A stretch of DNA of 64,000 bases from Dethiosulfatarculus sandiegensis (lineage in GTDB: Bacteria > Desulfobacterota > Desulfarculia > Desulfarculales > Desulfarculaceae), in assembly GCF_000931935.2 (NCBI RefSeq), contig NZ_AZAC01000029.1:1-64000 (forward strand), written 5' to 3'. Positions 40,333-49,683 of this stretch are shown here, piece by piece. Both the position numbers and the translations under genes were made by a program. The stretch's first letter is position 1. Each line of letters begins with the position of its first letter. Under the pieces are notes generated by a model. It did no database searches and was not told where the DNA came from. It saw only the letters and a program-made list of their open reading frames with translations.

Positions 40333-41515
40333 TTTCTCCTCCAAACCTGATAACCAGTTCATCCCCGTCCGTGCGCGCTCCGACCGGTTCCAGGGCGGCA
40401 AAAGAACGGGGCAGAATGAGGTTGCGTTTGAAGTTGGCGGTTTTGATGATCAGTTCATCTCCGACTTTGGTAAGGTCCAGGTCCTTGCTTTCGGCGAAAG
40501 GGACATGGATCCTTAATACCAGGTGACCGTTTTCTTTTACGAATTTGGTTGGCTGCCTGCGGTAAAAAACTTCTGTGGGATTTTTTTTCGGATAAAGCGC
40601 CCGGCTTAGGCGGGTCAATTTTTCCATGCCCAGGATTTCGCCCTCCTGCCAGGGGCATTGGAAAATCGGAACCGGGCTGAAATAGTCTTCCGCTTTTTTG
40701 AGATATCCATCCTGTATAGCGCCCCATTCCCTGAATCTTTCATCCCGGCTGTCCTTGGGCAGGATGCGGTTTATGATCACGGCGTCAATGGCAAGCTGGT
40801 GCAGGCGGAAGAACATAAAAGCCCTTTGGGTTTCCCTTAGAACCATCTTTTCCGGATTGGTGACCAGGCGAACTGTGGTGTGTTCCATATCGGTCAATAT
40901 TTTATCCGCACCTTTCAGCCTGCCGAAGAGCTTGTCCAGGGAATTGAAATAGGAATCCCTGGGCAGGGGGATATCCGATACTTTGTCCGCCACCGGCCTG
41001 ACGATCTTCATGATGTTGCGCTGCAGGCTGAAAACCTTGTTCATGTACCATTCCAAGGTGGTCGGCAGGCTTACAAAACGTAAAGACTCAGCGGTGGGCG
41101 CACAGTCCAGGATAATCAGGTCATAGGTTTTTTGCTTTACATAGGTGTTGATATGTAAAAGCGCGCTGATTTCTTCCATGCCCGGCAGAACAGCCAGCTC
41201 TTCGGCCAAGATGTCGTTTATGCCTGAGGTGTTGAAGACCGAGGCCAGGTAGCGGTGCACCTCGCCCCAGTTGGATTCCAGTTCTTCGTGGATATCCAGC
41301 TCCTGGAGCCAGATGTTTTTGTCCAACTTAAGGGGCTTGCCCTTGTGGGCGGCTAAAAGGGAGATGTCAAGGTCAAAGGCGTCGCTTAAGCTGTGGGCAG
41401 GGTCCAAAGACATCAGAAGGGTTTTGCAGCCTGTTTGCGCCGCAGCCACGGCTGTGGCCGCGGCGATGGTGGTTTTGCCCACTCCCCCCTTGCCTGCGAA
41501 CAGAATTATCCTCAT
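40316..41515 (-). CDS. ArsA/Get3-family ATPase with C-terminal HSP20-like domain
   Basis: 399 residues. The deviant P-loop GKGGVGKTTIAAATA is at 8-22, the A-loop LDPAHSLSDAFD near 36-47, and DCAPTAESLRFVSLPTTLEWY near 135-155. The C-terminal 80 residues (HLVLRIHVPFAESKDLDL, DELIIKTANFKRNLILPRS, DELVIRFG) form the HSP20-like beta-sandwich found on some bacterial ArsA homologues. Only one ATPase domain is present. No arsenic genes are nearby. A chaperone or targeting role is more likely than arsenite export, but unproven. Confidence 0.85.
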   Translation of the reverse strand: MRIILFAGKGGVGKTTIAAATAVAAAQTGCKTLLMSLDPAHSLSDAFDLDISLLAAHKGKPLKLDKNIWLQELDIHEELESNWGEVHRYLASVFNTSGINDILAEELAVLPGMEEISALLHINTYVKQKTYDLIILDCAPTAESLRFVSLPTTLEWYMNKVFSLQRNIMKIVRPVADKVSDIPLPRDSYFNSLDKLFGRLKGADKILTDMEHTTVRLVTNPEKMVLRETQRAFMFFRLHQLAIDAVIINRILPKDSRDERFREWGAIQDGYLKKAEDYFSPVPIFQCPWQEGEILGMEKLTRLSRALYPKKNPTEVFYRRQPTKFVKENGHLVLRIHVPFAESKDLDLTKVGDELIIKTANFKRNLILPRSFAALEPVGARTDGDELVIRFGGENESGQ

Positions 41516-41892
41516 CTGGTAACTCCCTTTTTTATCGCTATGATATAGGATAGTCTTAGCATACTCAAACTAAGGTTACGTTTTTTAATGACTTTGCGTA
41601 GGTTGGAAGTGTGAGGTTGGGGGATAAGGATATTTAACTTAAACCGGTTTTTGTCCTGTATCGTTACCCGGGCACCGGTTTATGAATTGAGAAATGATTC
41701 TGTTTTTCCCTTTTGTCGTATTAAGTGGCCATTTCTCAACACCCTGCCAGTCGCTAACTAAACCAGAACAAAAAGTAATAGTTATAGATTTCAAGTTAAT
41801 GATTCCTTGATATTTATTCAGTGCGGGCATGTTTTTGTTGGTAAGCTGGCCCGTGTTTTTGACCGCTGATATTACCTTGGCAGCCATTTGGC

Positions 41893-41945
41893 AAAGCCGC
41901 ATTTTTACCTAACGGTCTCTAAGAAAGTCCAGGAGGATTTTGTCC
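41893..41945 (+). repeat. Dispersed intergenic repeat, copy 1
   Basis: The core AAAGTCC-AGGA-GGATTTT (41924-41941) and the preceding GCATTTTTACC...TCTCTAAG align with the copy at 47397-47449 and, on the opposite strand, with copies near 54297 and 54595. It is immediately followed by a hairpin at the end of icd. Confidence 0.6.
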
Positions 41946-41957
41946 GCCGGTTATAGA

Positions 41958-41983
41958 TCCGCCCGGTTTTCTAACCGGGCGGA
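41958..41983 (-). terminator. Hairpin at the end of icd
   Basis: TCCGCCCGGTT (41958-41968) pairs perfectly with AACCGGGCGGA (41973-41983), 8 bp beyond the icd stop. There is no clear T-run, so termination may be weak. Confidence 0.6.
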
Positions 41984-41991
41984 ATTCATGT

Positions 41992-43197
41992 CTAGTTGGC
42001 CTGCATACGTTCCGAAACAGCCTCGCCAAACTCGGAGCATTTCACCTCTTTGCCTCCTTCAAGCTGTCTGGCCAGATCATAGGTTACAACCTTGTCCTTG
42101 ACTGCCCGCTCCACTCCCAGCCTGACCAAATCCGCGGCCTCTTGCCAACCCATATGCTCCAGCATAAAGGCTCCGGAGAGGATCATTGAGCCGGGATTTA
42201 TCTTATCCAGGCCCGCGTATTTGGGCGCTGTGCCGTGGGTCGCCTCAAAAACAGCCACCTCGTCGCTGAAATTGCCACCCGGAGCCATGCCGAGCCCGCC
42301 TACCTGGGCGGCCAGGGCGTCTGAGAGATAGTCTCCGTTAAGGTTCGGGGTGGCCAGCACCTGATATTCCTGGGGCCTCAAGAGAATCTGCTGGAACATG
42401 GCGTCTGCTATGCGGTCTTTGATAACCAGCCTGGTTTCGTTGGCTTGGGCCTTGGATTCGGACACGGTATGAGCGCCGTATTCCTTGGCCGCCAGTTCAT
42501 AACCCCAGTCCTTAAAGGCGCCTTCCGTGTATTTCATGATATTACCCTTGTGCACCAGGGTGAGGGATTTCAGTTTGTGCTTTAGCCCCCATTCAAGAGC
42601 GCGGCGGATAAGGCGAACCGAGCCTGGATGGCTCATGGGCTTTACGCCCAGAGCCGAGCCGTGCCGGATTTTTTGACCCATCTGTTTATTCAGAAAATCA
42701 ATCACCTCTTCGGCCTGTTTGCTTTCAGCGGCCCATTCAATGCCTGCGTAGACATCTTCTGTGTTTTCCCGGAAAACGATCATGTCCACTTTGTGAGGTT
42801 CTTTTACAGGAGAGGGCATGCCTTCTATGTATTTAACCGGCCTGATGCAGGCGTAAAGATCCAGCTCCTTTCTGATCGCCACATTCAGGGAGCGGATGCC
42901 GCCTCCAATTGGTGTGGCCAAGGGGCCTTTAATCCCCACCCGGCAGCGTTTCAGTTCTTCCAGGGTTTCCTTGGGGAGCCATTCACCGGTTTTTGCGTGG
43001 GCCTTTTCCCCGGCCAACACCTCCAGCCAGTGAATTTTTCTCTGACCGTCATAGGCAAGCTCCACAGCCCGGTCAAACACGGGGCAAGAGGCCTGCCAGA
43101 TATCCGGCCCCACACCGTCACCTTCAATAAAGGGGATTATCACCTGGTCCGGGGTGTTAAGGGTTTGACTGGCATGTTGTTCAATTCTCTCGGGCAT
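41992..43197 (-). CDS. icd: NADP-dependent isocitrate dehydrogenase
   Basis: 401 residues, like E. coli Icd. The substrate serine region [20 protein letters not shown] is near 102-121. [13 protein letters not shown] is at about 148-160. The cofactor segment [18 protein letters not shown] has the Lys-Tyr pair typical of NADP specificity. It converts isocitrate to 2-oxoglutarate and CO2 in the citric acid cycle. AAAGGAAAGGG precedes the ATG. It is the third gene of an operon led by a GntR regulator, an unusual setting for icd. Confidence 0.95.
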   Translation of the reverse strand: MPERIEQHASQTLNTPDQVIIPFIEGDGVGPDIWQASCPVFDRAVELAYDGQRKIHWLEVLAGEKAHAKTGEWLPKETLEELKRCRVGIKGPLATPIGGGIRSLNVAIRKELDLYACIRPVKYIEGMPSPVKEPHKVDMIVFRENTEDVYAGIEWAAESKQAEEVIDFLNKQMGQKIRHGSALGVKPMSHPGSVRLIRRALEWGLKHKLKSLTLVHKGNIMKYTEGAFKDWGYELAAKEYGAHTVSESKAQANETRLVIKDRIADAMFQQILLRPQEYQVLATPNLNGDYLSDALAAQVGGLGMAPGGNFSDEVAVFEATHGTAPKYAGLDKINPGSMILSGAFMLEHMGWQEAADLVRLGVERAVKDKVVTYDLARQLEGGKEVKCSEFGEAVSERMQAN

Positions 43198-43219
43198 GAT
43201 CCCTTTCCTTTGTAAAAGA

Positions 43220-44071
43220 TTAATCCCCCAGCAGTTCAGCCGGGACTTTTTTGGTCATCAGGTCAATATCTTCTTGTTTGATTCCTTTTTCCACGAGGCA
43301 CTGGGCAAAGACCCTTAACACCTCATAGGGCTTTGATTTGCGGGGCTGTCCTGCGTCTGAACTGAGGATCAGGTTTTGAGCTCCTATGGCGGATATGGTC
43401 TCGAGGTAGTTATCCAAGGTGGCTAGGCCGGGTATGGGATAGAGGTTGCCTCCGCATAGTTCCAGCCTGGCCCCAAGGCTGGTGAGCTCTTTTTGCTGCT
43501 TAACCGAAAGCCTGGGTGGGGCAAAATAGGGGTGGGTGACCAAAAGTTTTTTAAAACCGGTGGTTCGCGCCAGGCGTGCCAGTTCGTAAATTTCGGCCGG
43601 GGTCAGGTGGGCGGTGCCTAAAATCACCCCTGATTCCCGGCAAAGTTCAAGGATTGTTTTTACCTCGGGCTTCAGTTTGTTGTCTTCCGTCAGCACAGAG
43701 ATTCCCTTGTCTTTCGCGCCTTGGGAGCTTCCCTGGACCGGGAATTTGTCTTTGTGTGCCCTGGAGCTTAAGGTCGGCATCCAAATTTGTCTGGCCCCCA
43801 GTTTAATGGCTGTATCCACAGCCGCGGGGTTTAATCCCCCGCAAAAGGTATTCAAGACCAGGCCTCCATAAACCTGGATGCCTTCCACTGCTTGGGATGC
43901 GGTCGCGGCCCGGCCCACCGTGGATTCAAAATGGTTTTTCAGCATTATTCCGGCCAAAGGGGATTCCGCCCCGTCACGGGCCGTTTCAAGATCACCCTTG
44001 CTTCTCTGAATAAGAGAGGGATTTGTATGGATATGTAGGTCAAAGGCGCCTTCAAGGTTTACCAGAGGCAT
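43220..44071 (-). CDS. DUF6282-like amidohydrolase-fold protein
   Basis: 283 residues. An N-terminal metal-type motif [10 protein letters not shown] is at 10-19. Further conserved-looking segments are [52 protein letters not shown] and ILSSDAGQP, which place histidines and an aspartate at the ends of predicted TIM-barrel strands. From memory this is the DUF6282 group, with no assigned reaction. It lies between the GntR regulator (18 bp) and icd (22 bp), so it is co-transcribed with both. Confidence 0.75.
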   Translation of the reverse strand: MPLVNLEGAFDLHIHTNPSLIQRSKGDLETARDGAESPLAGIMLKNHFESTVGRAATASQAVEGIQVYGGLVLNTFCGGLNPAAVDTAIKLGARQIWMPTLSSRAHKDKFPVQGSSQGAKDKGISVLTEDNKLKPEVKTILELCRESGVILGTAHLTPAEIYELARLARTTGFKKLLVTHPYFAPPRLSVKQQKELTSLGARLELCGGNLYPIPGLATLDNYLETISAIGAQNLILSSDAGQPRKSKPYEVLRVFAQCLVEKGIKQEDIDLMTKKVPAELLGD

Positions 44072-44089
44072 TATTGATAATCCTTTTTC

Positions 44090-44881
44090 TTATCTGATCT
44101 CAATGTGGTAGCTGAACTTGTCACCTCGGCCCAGGCTTTTGCGGAACTCCACCGGGCGATCCTGATAGGTATAGGCAATGCGTTCTATGGAGATAACAGC
44201 CTGTCCCGGCTCAATGGCAAGGTAACCGGCTGCCTCCTGGGTGGCTGTGAGCGGTTTTAAAAATTCCTCGGCCCAGATTATGGGGGTGTGGTATTTTCGG
44301 TCGTATATGGGATAAAGTAGTTTTTGGGAGATATCCAGTTCGTCGAAACCTTTGAAGATTTCTTCGGGCAGGTGGATATCCTCCAGCATTAGGGGGATGT
44401 CTTCCAAGATGCGCAGACGGCGGATCAAAATGGTTCTTTGGCCAGGTTCAAGCTTCAGGGCCTTGGCAACTTCCGGCATAGGATCAACCGTTCCGCTGGC
44501 TAATACCTTGGAATGGGGGAAGACACCTTCTTTTTTTGAACCAAAGCGGAAAAAACGGATAAAGCTTTTGTTAAAGTCGGGCTTGGCCACAAAGGTGCCC
44601 TTCCCTTGCCGCCTGGTCAGCAATCCCTGACTTACTAGCTCCCCCAGGGCCTTTTTAACGGTTCCGGAGGAGACCTTAAAGGCTTCGGCCAGTTCGTTTT
44701 CCGAAGGAATCATTTGCCCCTGCCGCCAGTGATTGTCTGCTATTTGCGCCTGGATCAGCTCTTTGAGCTGATAATAAAGGGGCACCGCGCTTTTAATATC
44801 CAGTTCTTGGCCTTGGAAAAAAATATCTGATTTTTCATGGTTTTTGCGTAGCATACTTGATTCCGTGTTCTGTTCGCGCAA
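44090..44881 (-). CDS. GntR/HutC-family transcriptional regulator
   Basis: 263 residues. The winged helix-turn-helix (VPLYYQLKELIQAQI, GQMIPSENELAEAF, SSGTVKKALGELVSQGLL, RRQGKGTFVA) spans about 33-105. The effector domain is of the UTRA type (about 120-260: FRFGSKKEGV, RRLRILEDIPLMLEDIHLP). UTRA regulators bind small metabolites such as sugars, amino acids or fatty acids. It is first in the operon with the DUF6282-like gene and icd. A perfect 28-bp palindrome 17 bp upstream is the likely operator for autoregulation. Starts at 44881 or at an internal ATG (codon 10) are possible. Confidence 0.9.
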   Translation of the reverse strand: MREQNTESSMLRKNHEKSDIFFQGQELDIKSAVPLYYQLKELIQAQIADNHWRQGQMIPSENELAEAFKVSSGTVKKALGELVSQGLLTRRQGKGTFVAKPDFNKSFIRFFRFGSKKEGVFPHSKVLASGTVDPMPEVAKALKLEPGQRTILIRRLRILEDIPLMLEDIHLPEEIFKGFDELDISQKLLYPIYDRKYHTPIIWAEEFLKPLTATQEAAGYLAIEPGQAVISIERIAYTYQDRPVEFRKSLGRGDKFSYHIEIR

Positions 44882-44898
44882 TTTGGCTTTATATCTTA

Positions 44899-44926
44899 TT
44901 ATCTACTTATATATATAAGTAGATAA
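44899..44926. promoter_or_regulatory. Perfect 28-bp palindrome, probable GntR operator
   Basis: Left half TTATCTACTTATAT, right half its exact reverse complement, no spacer. It lies 17 bp before the GntR start codon and about 230 bp before the divergent hybrid kinase gene. GntR/HutC operators are typically AT-rich palindromes near their own gene. Confidence 0.75.
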
Positions 44927-45156
44927 CTTGTCACCCAAATATTATATTTCCCCCACTTTTGGGTGTTTTTACTAAATACATTGGGATAAATGCAGGTTAG
45001 GTAAGAGAGTAAAACATCATTATCCACCAGGGCAAAGCGATTTACCGCTGAGAAGCAGTTTGTAGTTGAATTTCCGCTTGTTATATTGGTAAAGTCTGAA
45101 AAAACAAAAGGTTATTTAAAAGAAAGCACACCACTATCGCCCAGGCAAGGAGGTCT

Positions 45157-47382
45157 ATGCACGGTATTTCCCTTAAGGGGCGTGCTACCAGATTAAACCC
45201 CCTTTCGCTTGCATTTTCCGGTGAAAATCAATGGCTGGAAGCCCGTTATCTCGATCAGCGGGCAGAGCAGTCCAAATTTTATATTCGCATCTCATTGATT
45301 CTGGGTATTTTTATTGTCTCGGCCTTTGGCATTCTTGATCAAATTAATAATCCGCAAAATTTAGACCTGCTTTGGCCGGTGCGCTTCGGGGTGATGGTCG
45401 GTTTTGGCCTGGGGGTGCTGATCTATTCATTTTACCCCGGTTTTACAAAGCATTACCAAATATGGGTGAACCTGGTCATTTTGGTCACCGGTATGGGCAG
45501 CCTTTATATGCATGGCCTGAACCATGAATTGACCGGTAAGCATACCTATGCCGGATTCATTATTATATTTCTCTGGGGATATGCCTTTATCAGGGCCAGG
45601 TTTATTTATGCCTCTGTAACCTGCGGGTCGATAGTTCTGGGTTATTATCTGGTTGCCAGATTTTATATGAGGCTCGATTCATTGACTTTGTTGAATAACT
45701 GCTTTTATCTGTTCGGCGCCGATTTAGCCGGCATGTTTATAGCCTATTTAATGGAATATTCCGAAAGGAAAAATTTTGTTTTACAAGAAAGGCTGCGACA
45801 AGACATAGCTGAAATAAAACGCATGGAACAGGCCTTGCGTCGTTCTGAAAAATTCATGCAACGGGCCTTGGACACGGTTGAGGATCCGTTTTATGTCAAG
45901 GACCAGAAACATCGCTGGTGGCTCTTAAACGATGCCGCCTGCCAAATGCTGGGCAGAACCAGAAAACAACTCCTGGGTAAGGATGACTACAGCATATTCC
46001 CGCCCGAACAGGTGGATGTCTTCTGGGCCCATGACAATGAGGTTTTGAAGAGCGGCCGGACCATACTAAAGGAAGTTCAGATAAATTGGGGTAAAGAGGG
46101 CAAGCCCCGCATAATCTCAACCAAGAAGTCCCTTTTTACGGACCCGGTCACCGGCGAGAAACTGGTGGTTGGGACTATCCGGGATATATCCCGCATCAAG
46201 GCGGCCGAAAGGGAGAACAGGCGTCTTGAGGCCCAGTTGCGGCAGTCCCAGAAAATGGAGGCCATAGGCACCTTGGCAGGGGGGATAGCCCATGATTTCA
46301 ATAATATACTAGGGGCGATCGTTGGCTTTACCGATATTGCCAAAGACAAGATAGCCGGTCATGAAGATCCTTCTTTTGAACTTGATCATGTTCTCGGGGC
46401 TGCGGAAAAGGCCCGTAACCTCATACGTCAGATTCTACTTTTCAGCCGTAAGGCTTCCCTTGAGATGAAAAACGTGGACCTCAACCTGGAGGTCAGGCAG
46501 GCTATCGGGCTCCTGAAAAGAACTCTGCCAAAAAATATCAAGATAATCGAAGAGTTGAAGGCGGAGCCCGGATTGGTTCTCGGAGATTCCAATCAGTTGG
46601 CCCAGGTTGTCATGAATCTGGCCTCCAATGCGGCCGATGCTATGGTCGAAGGGGGGACGCTCACCATAAGCACCAACAGCCTTTCTTTAGACTCTACTTA
46701 CGGGAAACCTCCCAATGAGTTGGAGCCGGGACCATATGTGGAACTTTGCCTTGAAGACAGTGGATGCGGCATTGAACCTTCGCTTTTGGCAAAGATTTTT
46801 GATCCCTTTTTTACCACCAAGCCGGTGGGCAAGGGCACCGGCCTGGGTTTATCAACGGTGTTTGGGATTGTCAAGTCCCATTCCGGGGTGATCACCTGCG
46901 AAAGCGCTAAAAGCAAGGGCTCGATATTCAAGGTTATTTTGCCTGCCTTGGATCACAGTAAATGGCTGGGCACAGATCTCTTCAGGTCCGAGGGTAAGGC
47001 CGCTTTCCAGGGTTATGAAACAGTACTTTTAGTTGATGATGATCCGGCCATAAGGCAAATGCTCCAAGGTATGCTTTTGCGCTCCGGTTACGAGGTGATG
47101 GCCGCCGCCACCGGGGAAGAGGCCCTGGAGCTGTTTGGCGAAGAAAGGGAAAAGGTTGAGCTGGTGATTCTGGACCTTGATATGCCGGGCATGGGCGGGG
47201 TGCGATGTCTTGAAAGCCTGAAAAAGCAGAAACCGGAGATCAAGGTGCTGATAGCCAGTGGGCATGCAGGCTCGTCCCTGGTTGATAAGGCCATGGCCCT
47301 GGGAGCCAGTTCTTTTATGGATAAGCCCTTTACCAAAGAGGAATTTTTAGTGGGAGTCAGAAAAGTCCTGGATGGGAAATAG
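45157..47382 (+). CDS. Membrane PAS hybrid sensor histidine kinase
   Basis: 741 residues; GGAGGTCT precedes the ATG. Six hydrophobic helices (about 45-205) form an integral membrane sensor. A PAS domain follows (about 228-345: RALDTVEDPFYVKDQKHRWW). Then come HisKA (MEAIGTLAGGIAHDFNNILG, phospho-His near 378), HATPase with DSGCGI and GKGTGLGLS, and a C-terminal receiver (LLVDDDPAIRQ, LDLDMPGMGG, KPF). It shares the kinase core with the protein at 34563 but has a different sensor. No partner regulator is adjacent; signal and output are unknown. Confidence 0.9.
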   Translation: MHGISLKGRATRLNPLSLAFSGENQWLEARYLDQRAEQSKFYIRISLILGIFIVSAFGILDQINNPQNLDLLWPVRFGVMVGFGLGVLIYSFYPGFTKHYQIWVNLVILVTGMGSLYMHGLNHELTGKHTYAGFIIIFLWGYAFIRARFIYASVTCGSIVLGYYLVARFYMRLDSLTLLNNCFYLFGADLAGMFIAYLMEYSERKNFVLQERLRQDIAEIKRMEQALRRSEKFMQRALDTVEDPFYVKDQKHRWWLLNDAACQMLGRTRKQLLGKDDYSIFPPEQVDVFWAHDNEVLKSGRTILKEVQINWGKEGKPRIISTKKSLFTDPVTGEKLVVGTIRDISRIKAAERENRRLEAQLRQSQKMEAIGTLAGGIAHDFNNILGAIVGFTDIAKDKIAGHEDPSFELDHVLGAAEKARNLIRQILLFSRKASLEMKNVDLNLEVRQAIGLLKRTLPKNIKIIEELKAEPGLVLGDSNQLAQVVMNLASNAADAMVEGGTLTISTNSLSLDSTYGKPPNELEPGPYVELCLEDSGCGIEPSLLAKIFDPFFTTKPVGKGTGLGLSTVFGIVKSHSGVITCESAKSKGSIFKVILPALDHSKWLGTDLFRSEGKAAFQGYETVLLVDDDPAIRQMLQGMLLRSGYEVMAAATGEEALELFGEEREKVELVILDLDMPGMGGVRCLESLKKQKPEIKVLIASGHAGSSLVDKAMALGASSFMDKPFTKEEFLVGVRKVLDGK

Positions 47383-47396
47383 GCTTTTGCTTTTTT

Positions 47397-47449
47397 GAAG
47401 CGCGTTTTTGCCAAGTTGCCTCTGGCAAAGTCCAGGAGGACTTTGTCAG
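47397..47449 (+). repeat. Dispersed intergenic repeat, copy 2
   Basis: GCGTTTTTGCCAAGTTGCC followed by TCTGG and the palindrome CAAAGTCC-AGGA-GGACTTTG (47426-47445). It aligns closely with the reverse complement of 54290-54340 and with 41893-41945. It sits directly before the shared terminator of two convergent genes. Confidence 0.75.
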
Positions 47450-47453
47450 CAAG

Positions 47454-47488
47454 CACAAAACCACCCGGAAAATCCGGGCGGTTTTGTG
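47454..47488. terminator. Bidirectional terminator between convergent genes
   Basis: CACAAAACCACCCGG (47454-47468) pairs with CCGGGCGGTTTTGTG (47474-47488), with one A/C mismatch that becomes a U-G wobble on the minus-strand RNA. A- and T-rich arm ends serve both the kinase gene (plus) and the CoA-transferase gene (minus). Confidence 0.8.
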
Positions 47489-47507
47489 ATATCAATCAAA
47501 AAACGGC

Positions 47508-49478
47508 TTATTCAGTAGTCAAGAGCCTGGCTGCCTGTTCCTTGGTTTCAAACAGGTTTACCGGCACCTTTTTGGCCTCCAGCGCGTCGCCCAGTTTCAT
47601 GCGCATAAAAGCGTTTGTGGTGTAGCGGGTTACGCTGGCATAGAAGTTGTCAATGAGATACCTGGCCAATTGGGCGAATTCATCTACCAGGTCAGGCATG
47701 ATAAAGAAGTTGTCGTAGTTGACAATAGCCTGAACCTTGTGGCCCACCGGTGAAAGCTTGTTGGTAAGCGCCTCTTTAAGGTCCTCGATCTGCTCGTTAC
47801 TCTTGATGCTCATGAACTCCAGGTTCACAAAGAAGAAGTTGGTCGCGGGATCATAGGTGAGACGCTCCTTGTTGGGAATGGCAAAGAGTTCGTTGATAAG
47901 GCCCATGGAGTGGGCGGCAAAGAGCCTTTTATCCATGATTTTGATTTCCCTGGGGATCACCGGCTTGAAGTCCATGTGGGCCAGAATATCTTTTCCCAGG
48001 TCCAGTCCCGGTGCGATCTCGATCAATTCCGGGCCGTTCTTGCCCAGGCGGAAGACTGCGCGCTCAGTGACATAATAAACCGGTCGACCATTTTGGGCGG
48101 CCAGTTCACCGCTGAAGGTTATCTCTTCCACCTGGTCCACAAATTTGTGCACCTTGCCTTCCTGTTGGATCTTAAGGCCGTTTTCATCGATAGAGGCCTT
48201 GAATCCCCCGGCGGTCATGGTGCCGGTAAAGACCACTTTTCTGGCGTTTTGGCTGATATTTATAAAACCGCCTGCGCCGGTGAATTTAGGGCCAAAACGG
48301 CTGACATTGACGTTTCCCTTTTTATCCACCTGCGCCATGCCCAAAAAGGTCACATCCAGGCCGCCGCCATCGTAAAAATCAAACTGGTTGGCCATGGGCA
48401 CGATAGCTTCGGTATTCGAGGCGGTGCCAAAGCGCAAGCTACTCGAAGGCAGGCCGCCGATGACTCCAGGCTCGGTGGTCAGGGTGACGTAGTCCAGGAT
48501 TTTTTCTTCTGCCGCCACTGAGGCCACGGTCTCGGGGATTCCAATGCCCAGGTTCACCACTGAGTTGGGGGTGAGTTCAAAAGAGGCCCTGCGGCCGATG
48601 ATTTTCTTGACGCTCAAATCCATGGCCTGGACCGAGGTTTGGGGCATCCTGATCTCACCGGTGAGTGCTGCGTCATAGGCATCAAGACCTGTGAGCCAAT
48701 GGTTATCCGGCTCTGCCTTGACCACACAATCCACCAGAATACCGGGTATGCGCACATCCCTGGGGTTTAAGCTGCCCCTTTCGGCAATACGCTCCACCTG
48801 GCAAATCACGATTCCGCCCTGGTTGCGCACAGCCGTGGCCATGGCCAGGTGGTCCAAGTCAAATGCCTCTTTTTCCATGGTGATGTTGCCGTGGGAGTCG
48901 GCTGTGGTGCCCCTTATGACCGCCACATTGATGGTGAGAGGTTTAAAGCGCAGATACTCCTCCCCATCAATCTCCATCAGTTCCACAATGTCTTCGGTGG
49001 TGCTTTGGTTGAGCTTGCCGCCCGTTTGACGAGGGTCGACAAAAGTGCCGAGGCCGACCTTGGTGATAAGACCGGGCCTGCCCGCCGCTGTATCCCGTAA
49101 AAGGGCGGCGATGCAGCCCAAAGGCAGGTTGTAGCCCTGAACCTGGTTATCCCGGATCACCTCCTGCAGGCCAGGCACCATGCTGAAATGGCTGCCTATA
49201 ACTTTTTTGAGAAGGCCTTTGTGGGTCAAACGGTCCAGGCCGCCGAAATGGCCTCCGGCCTGTCCGGCGCTGTATAGCAGGGTCAGGTCCTTGGGATGCC
49301 CTGTCTCCAGGAAACTTTTTTCCAGAGCCTTGGTCATCTCCTCAGGCAGGCCTGTCGCAACAAACCCGCCAAAGGCTACTGCGGCTCCATCTGGAATCAA
49401 ACGCACCGCTTCAGCTGCGGTGGTAATCTTCTCCTTTTTCATTCCGGAACCCAAATTGGGCATTGAGGTTGATGTCAT
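47508..49478 (-). CDS. Fused acyl-CoA:acetate CoA-transferase (propionate CoA-transferase-like) with C-terminal extension
   Basis: 656 residues from ATG 49478, with AAAGGAAC upstream; the longer frame to 49565 is unlikely. Alpha and beta CoA-transferase domains are joined in one chain. The alpha part holds AAVAFGGFVATGLPEEMTKAL and GKLNQSTTEDIVELM. The beta part holds NLGIGIPETVASVAAEEKIL and the active-site loop TLTTEPGVIGGLPSS, with the glutamate that forms the CoA thioester. This is the YdiF/Pct pattern. The last 120 residues (FFFVNLEFMSIKSNEQIEDL onward) are beyond the usual family end. It moves CoA between short-chain acids; the exact pair is unknown. Confidence 0.88.
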   Translation of the reverse strand: MTSTSMPNLGSGMKKEKITTAAEAVRLIPDGAAVAFGGFVATGLPEEMTKALEKSFLETGHPKDLTLLYSAGQAGGHFGGLDRLTHKGLLKKVIGSHFSMVPGLQEVIRDNQVQGYNLPLGCIAALLRDTAAGRPGLITKVGLGTFVDPRQTGGKLNQSTTEDIVELMEIDGEEYLRFKPLTINVAVIRGTTADSHGNITMEKEAFDLDHLAMATAVRNQGGIVICQVERIAERGSLNPRDVRIPGILVDCVVKAEPDNHWLTGLDAYDAALTGEIRMPQTSVQAMDLSVKKIIGRRASFELTPNSVVNLGIGIPETVASVAAEEKILDYVTLTTEPGVIGGLPSSSLRFGTASNTEAIVPMANQFDFYDGGGLDVTFLGMAQVDKKGNVNVSRFGPKFTGAGGFINISQNARKVVFTGTMTAGGFKASIDENGLKIQQEGKVHKFVDQVEEITFSGELAAQNGRPVYYVTERAVFRLGKNGPELIEIAPGLDLGKDILAHMDFKPVIPREIKIMDKRLFAAHSMGLINELFAIPNKERLTYDPATNFFFVNLEFMSIKSNEQIEDLKEALTNKLSPVGHKVQAIVNYDNFFIMPDLVDEFAQLARYLIDNFYASVTRYTTNAFMRMKLGDALEAKKVPVNLFETKEQAARLLTTE

Positions 49479-49683
49479 TCTTTTAAGTTCCTTTGTTTGG
49501 GAGGGATTTAATTGAAAATATTTCAATTGCAGAGGATTGTAACGAACCCCGGGTTTCCTGGCCATACAGGGGGTGAGAAAGGGGAATTAAATGTGAAAAA
49601 AGGAACTTTTGGAGAAGGCTATAGAAGCTTATCTTTTTACGGGAATAAAAAGGTTGGGCATGGTTTAGCTACAGGCGAGGTAG

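Larger units (their letters stand above)
41516..41991. other. Intergenic region with a copy of the dispersed repeat
   Basis: 476 bp between the start of the ATPase gene and the end of icd. It holds the promoter for the ATPase gene at its left end, one copy of the dispersed AAAGTCCAGGAGGA repeat (41893-41945) and a hairpin at 41958-41983. An 87-codon minus-strand frame (41902-41639) has no recognised family and is probably not coding. Confidence 0.5.

Noticed and set aside
40316-41515. Arsenite efflux ATPase
   Set aside because: Single ATPase domain with HSP20-like tail and no arsB, arsC, arsD or arsR neighbour; the chaperone-type branch fits better.
41639-41902. 87-codon minus-strand gene in the gap before icd
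   Set aside because: No family resemblance, no good ribosome site seen, and it overlaps the dispersed repeat region. Probably non-coding.
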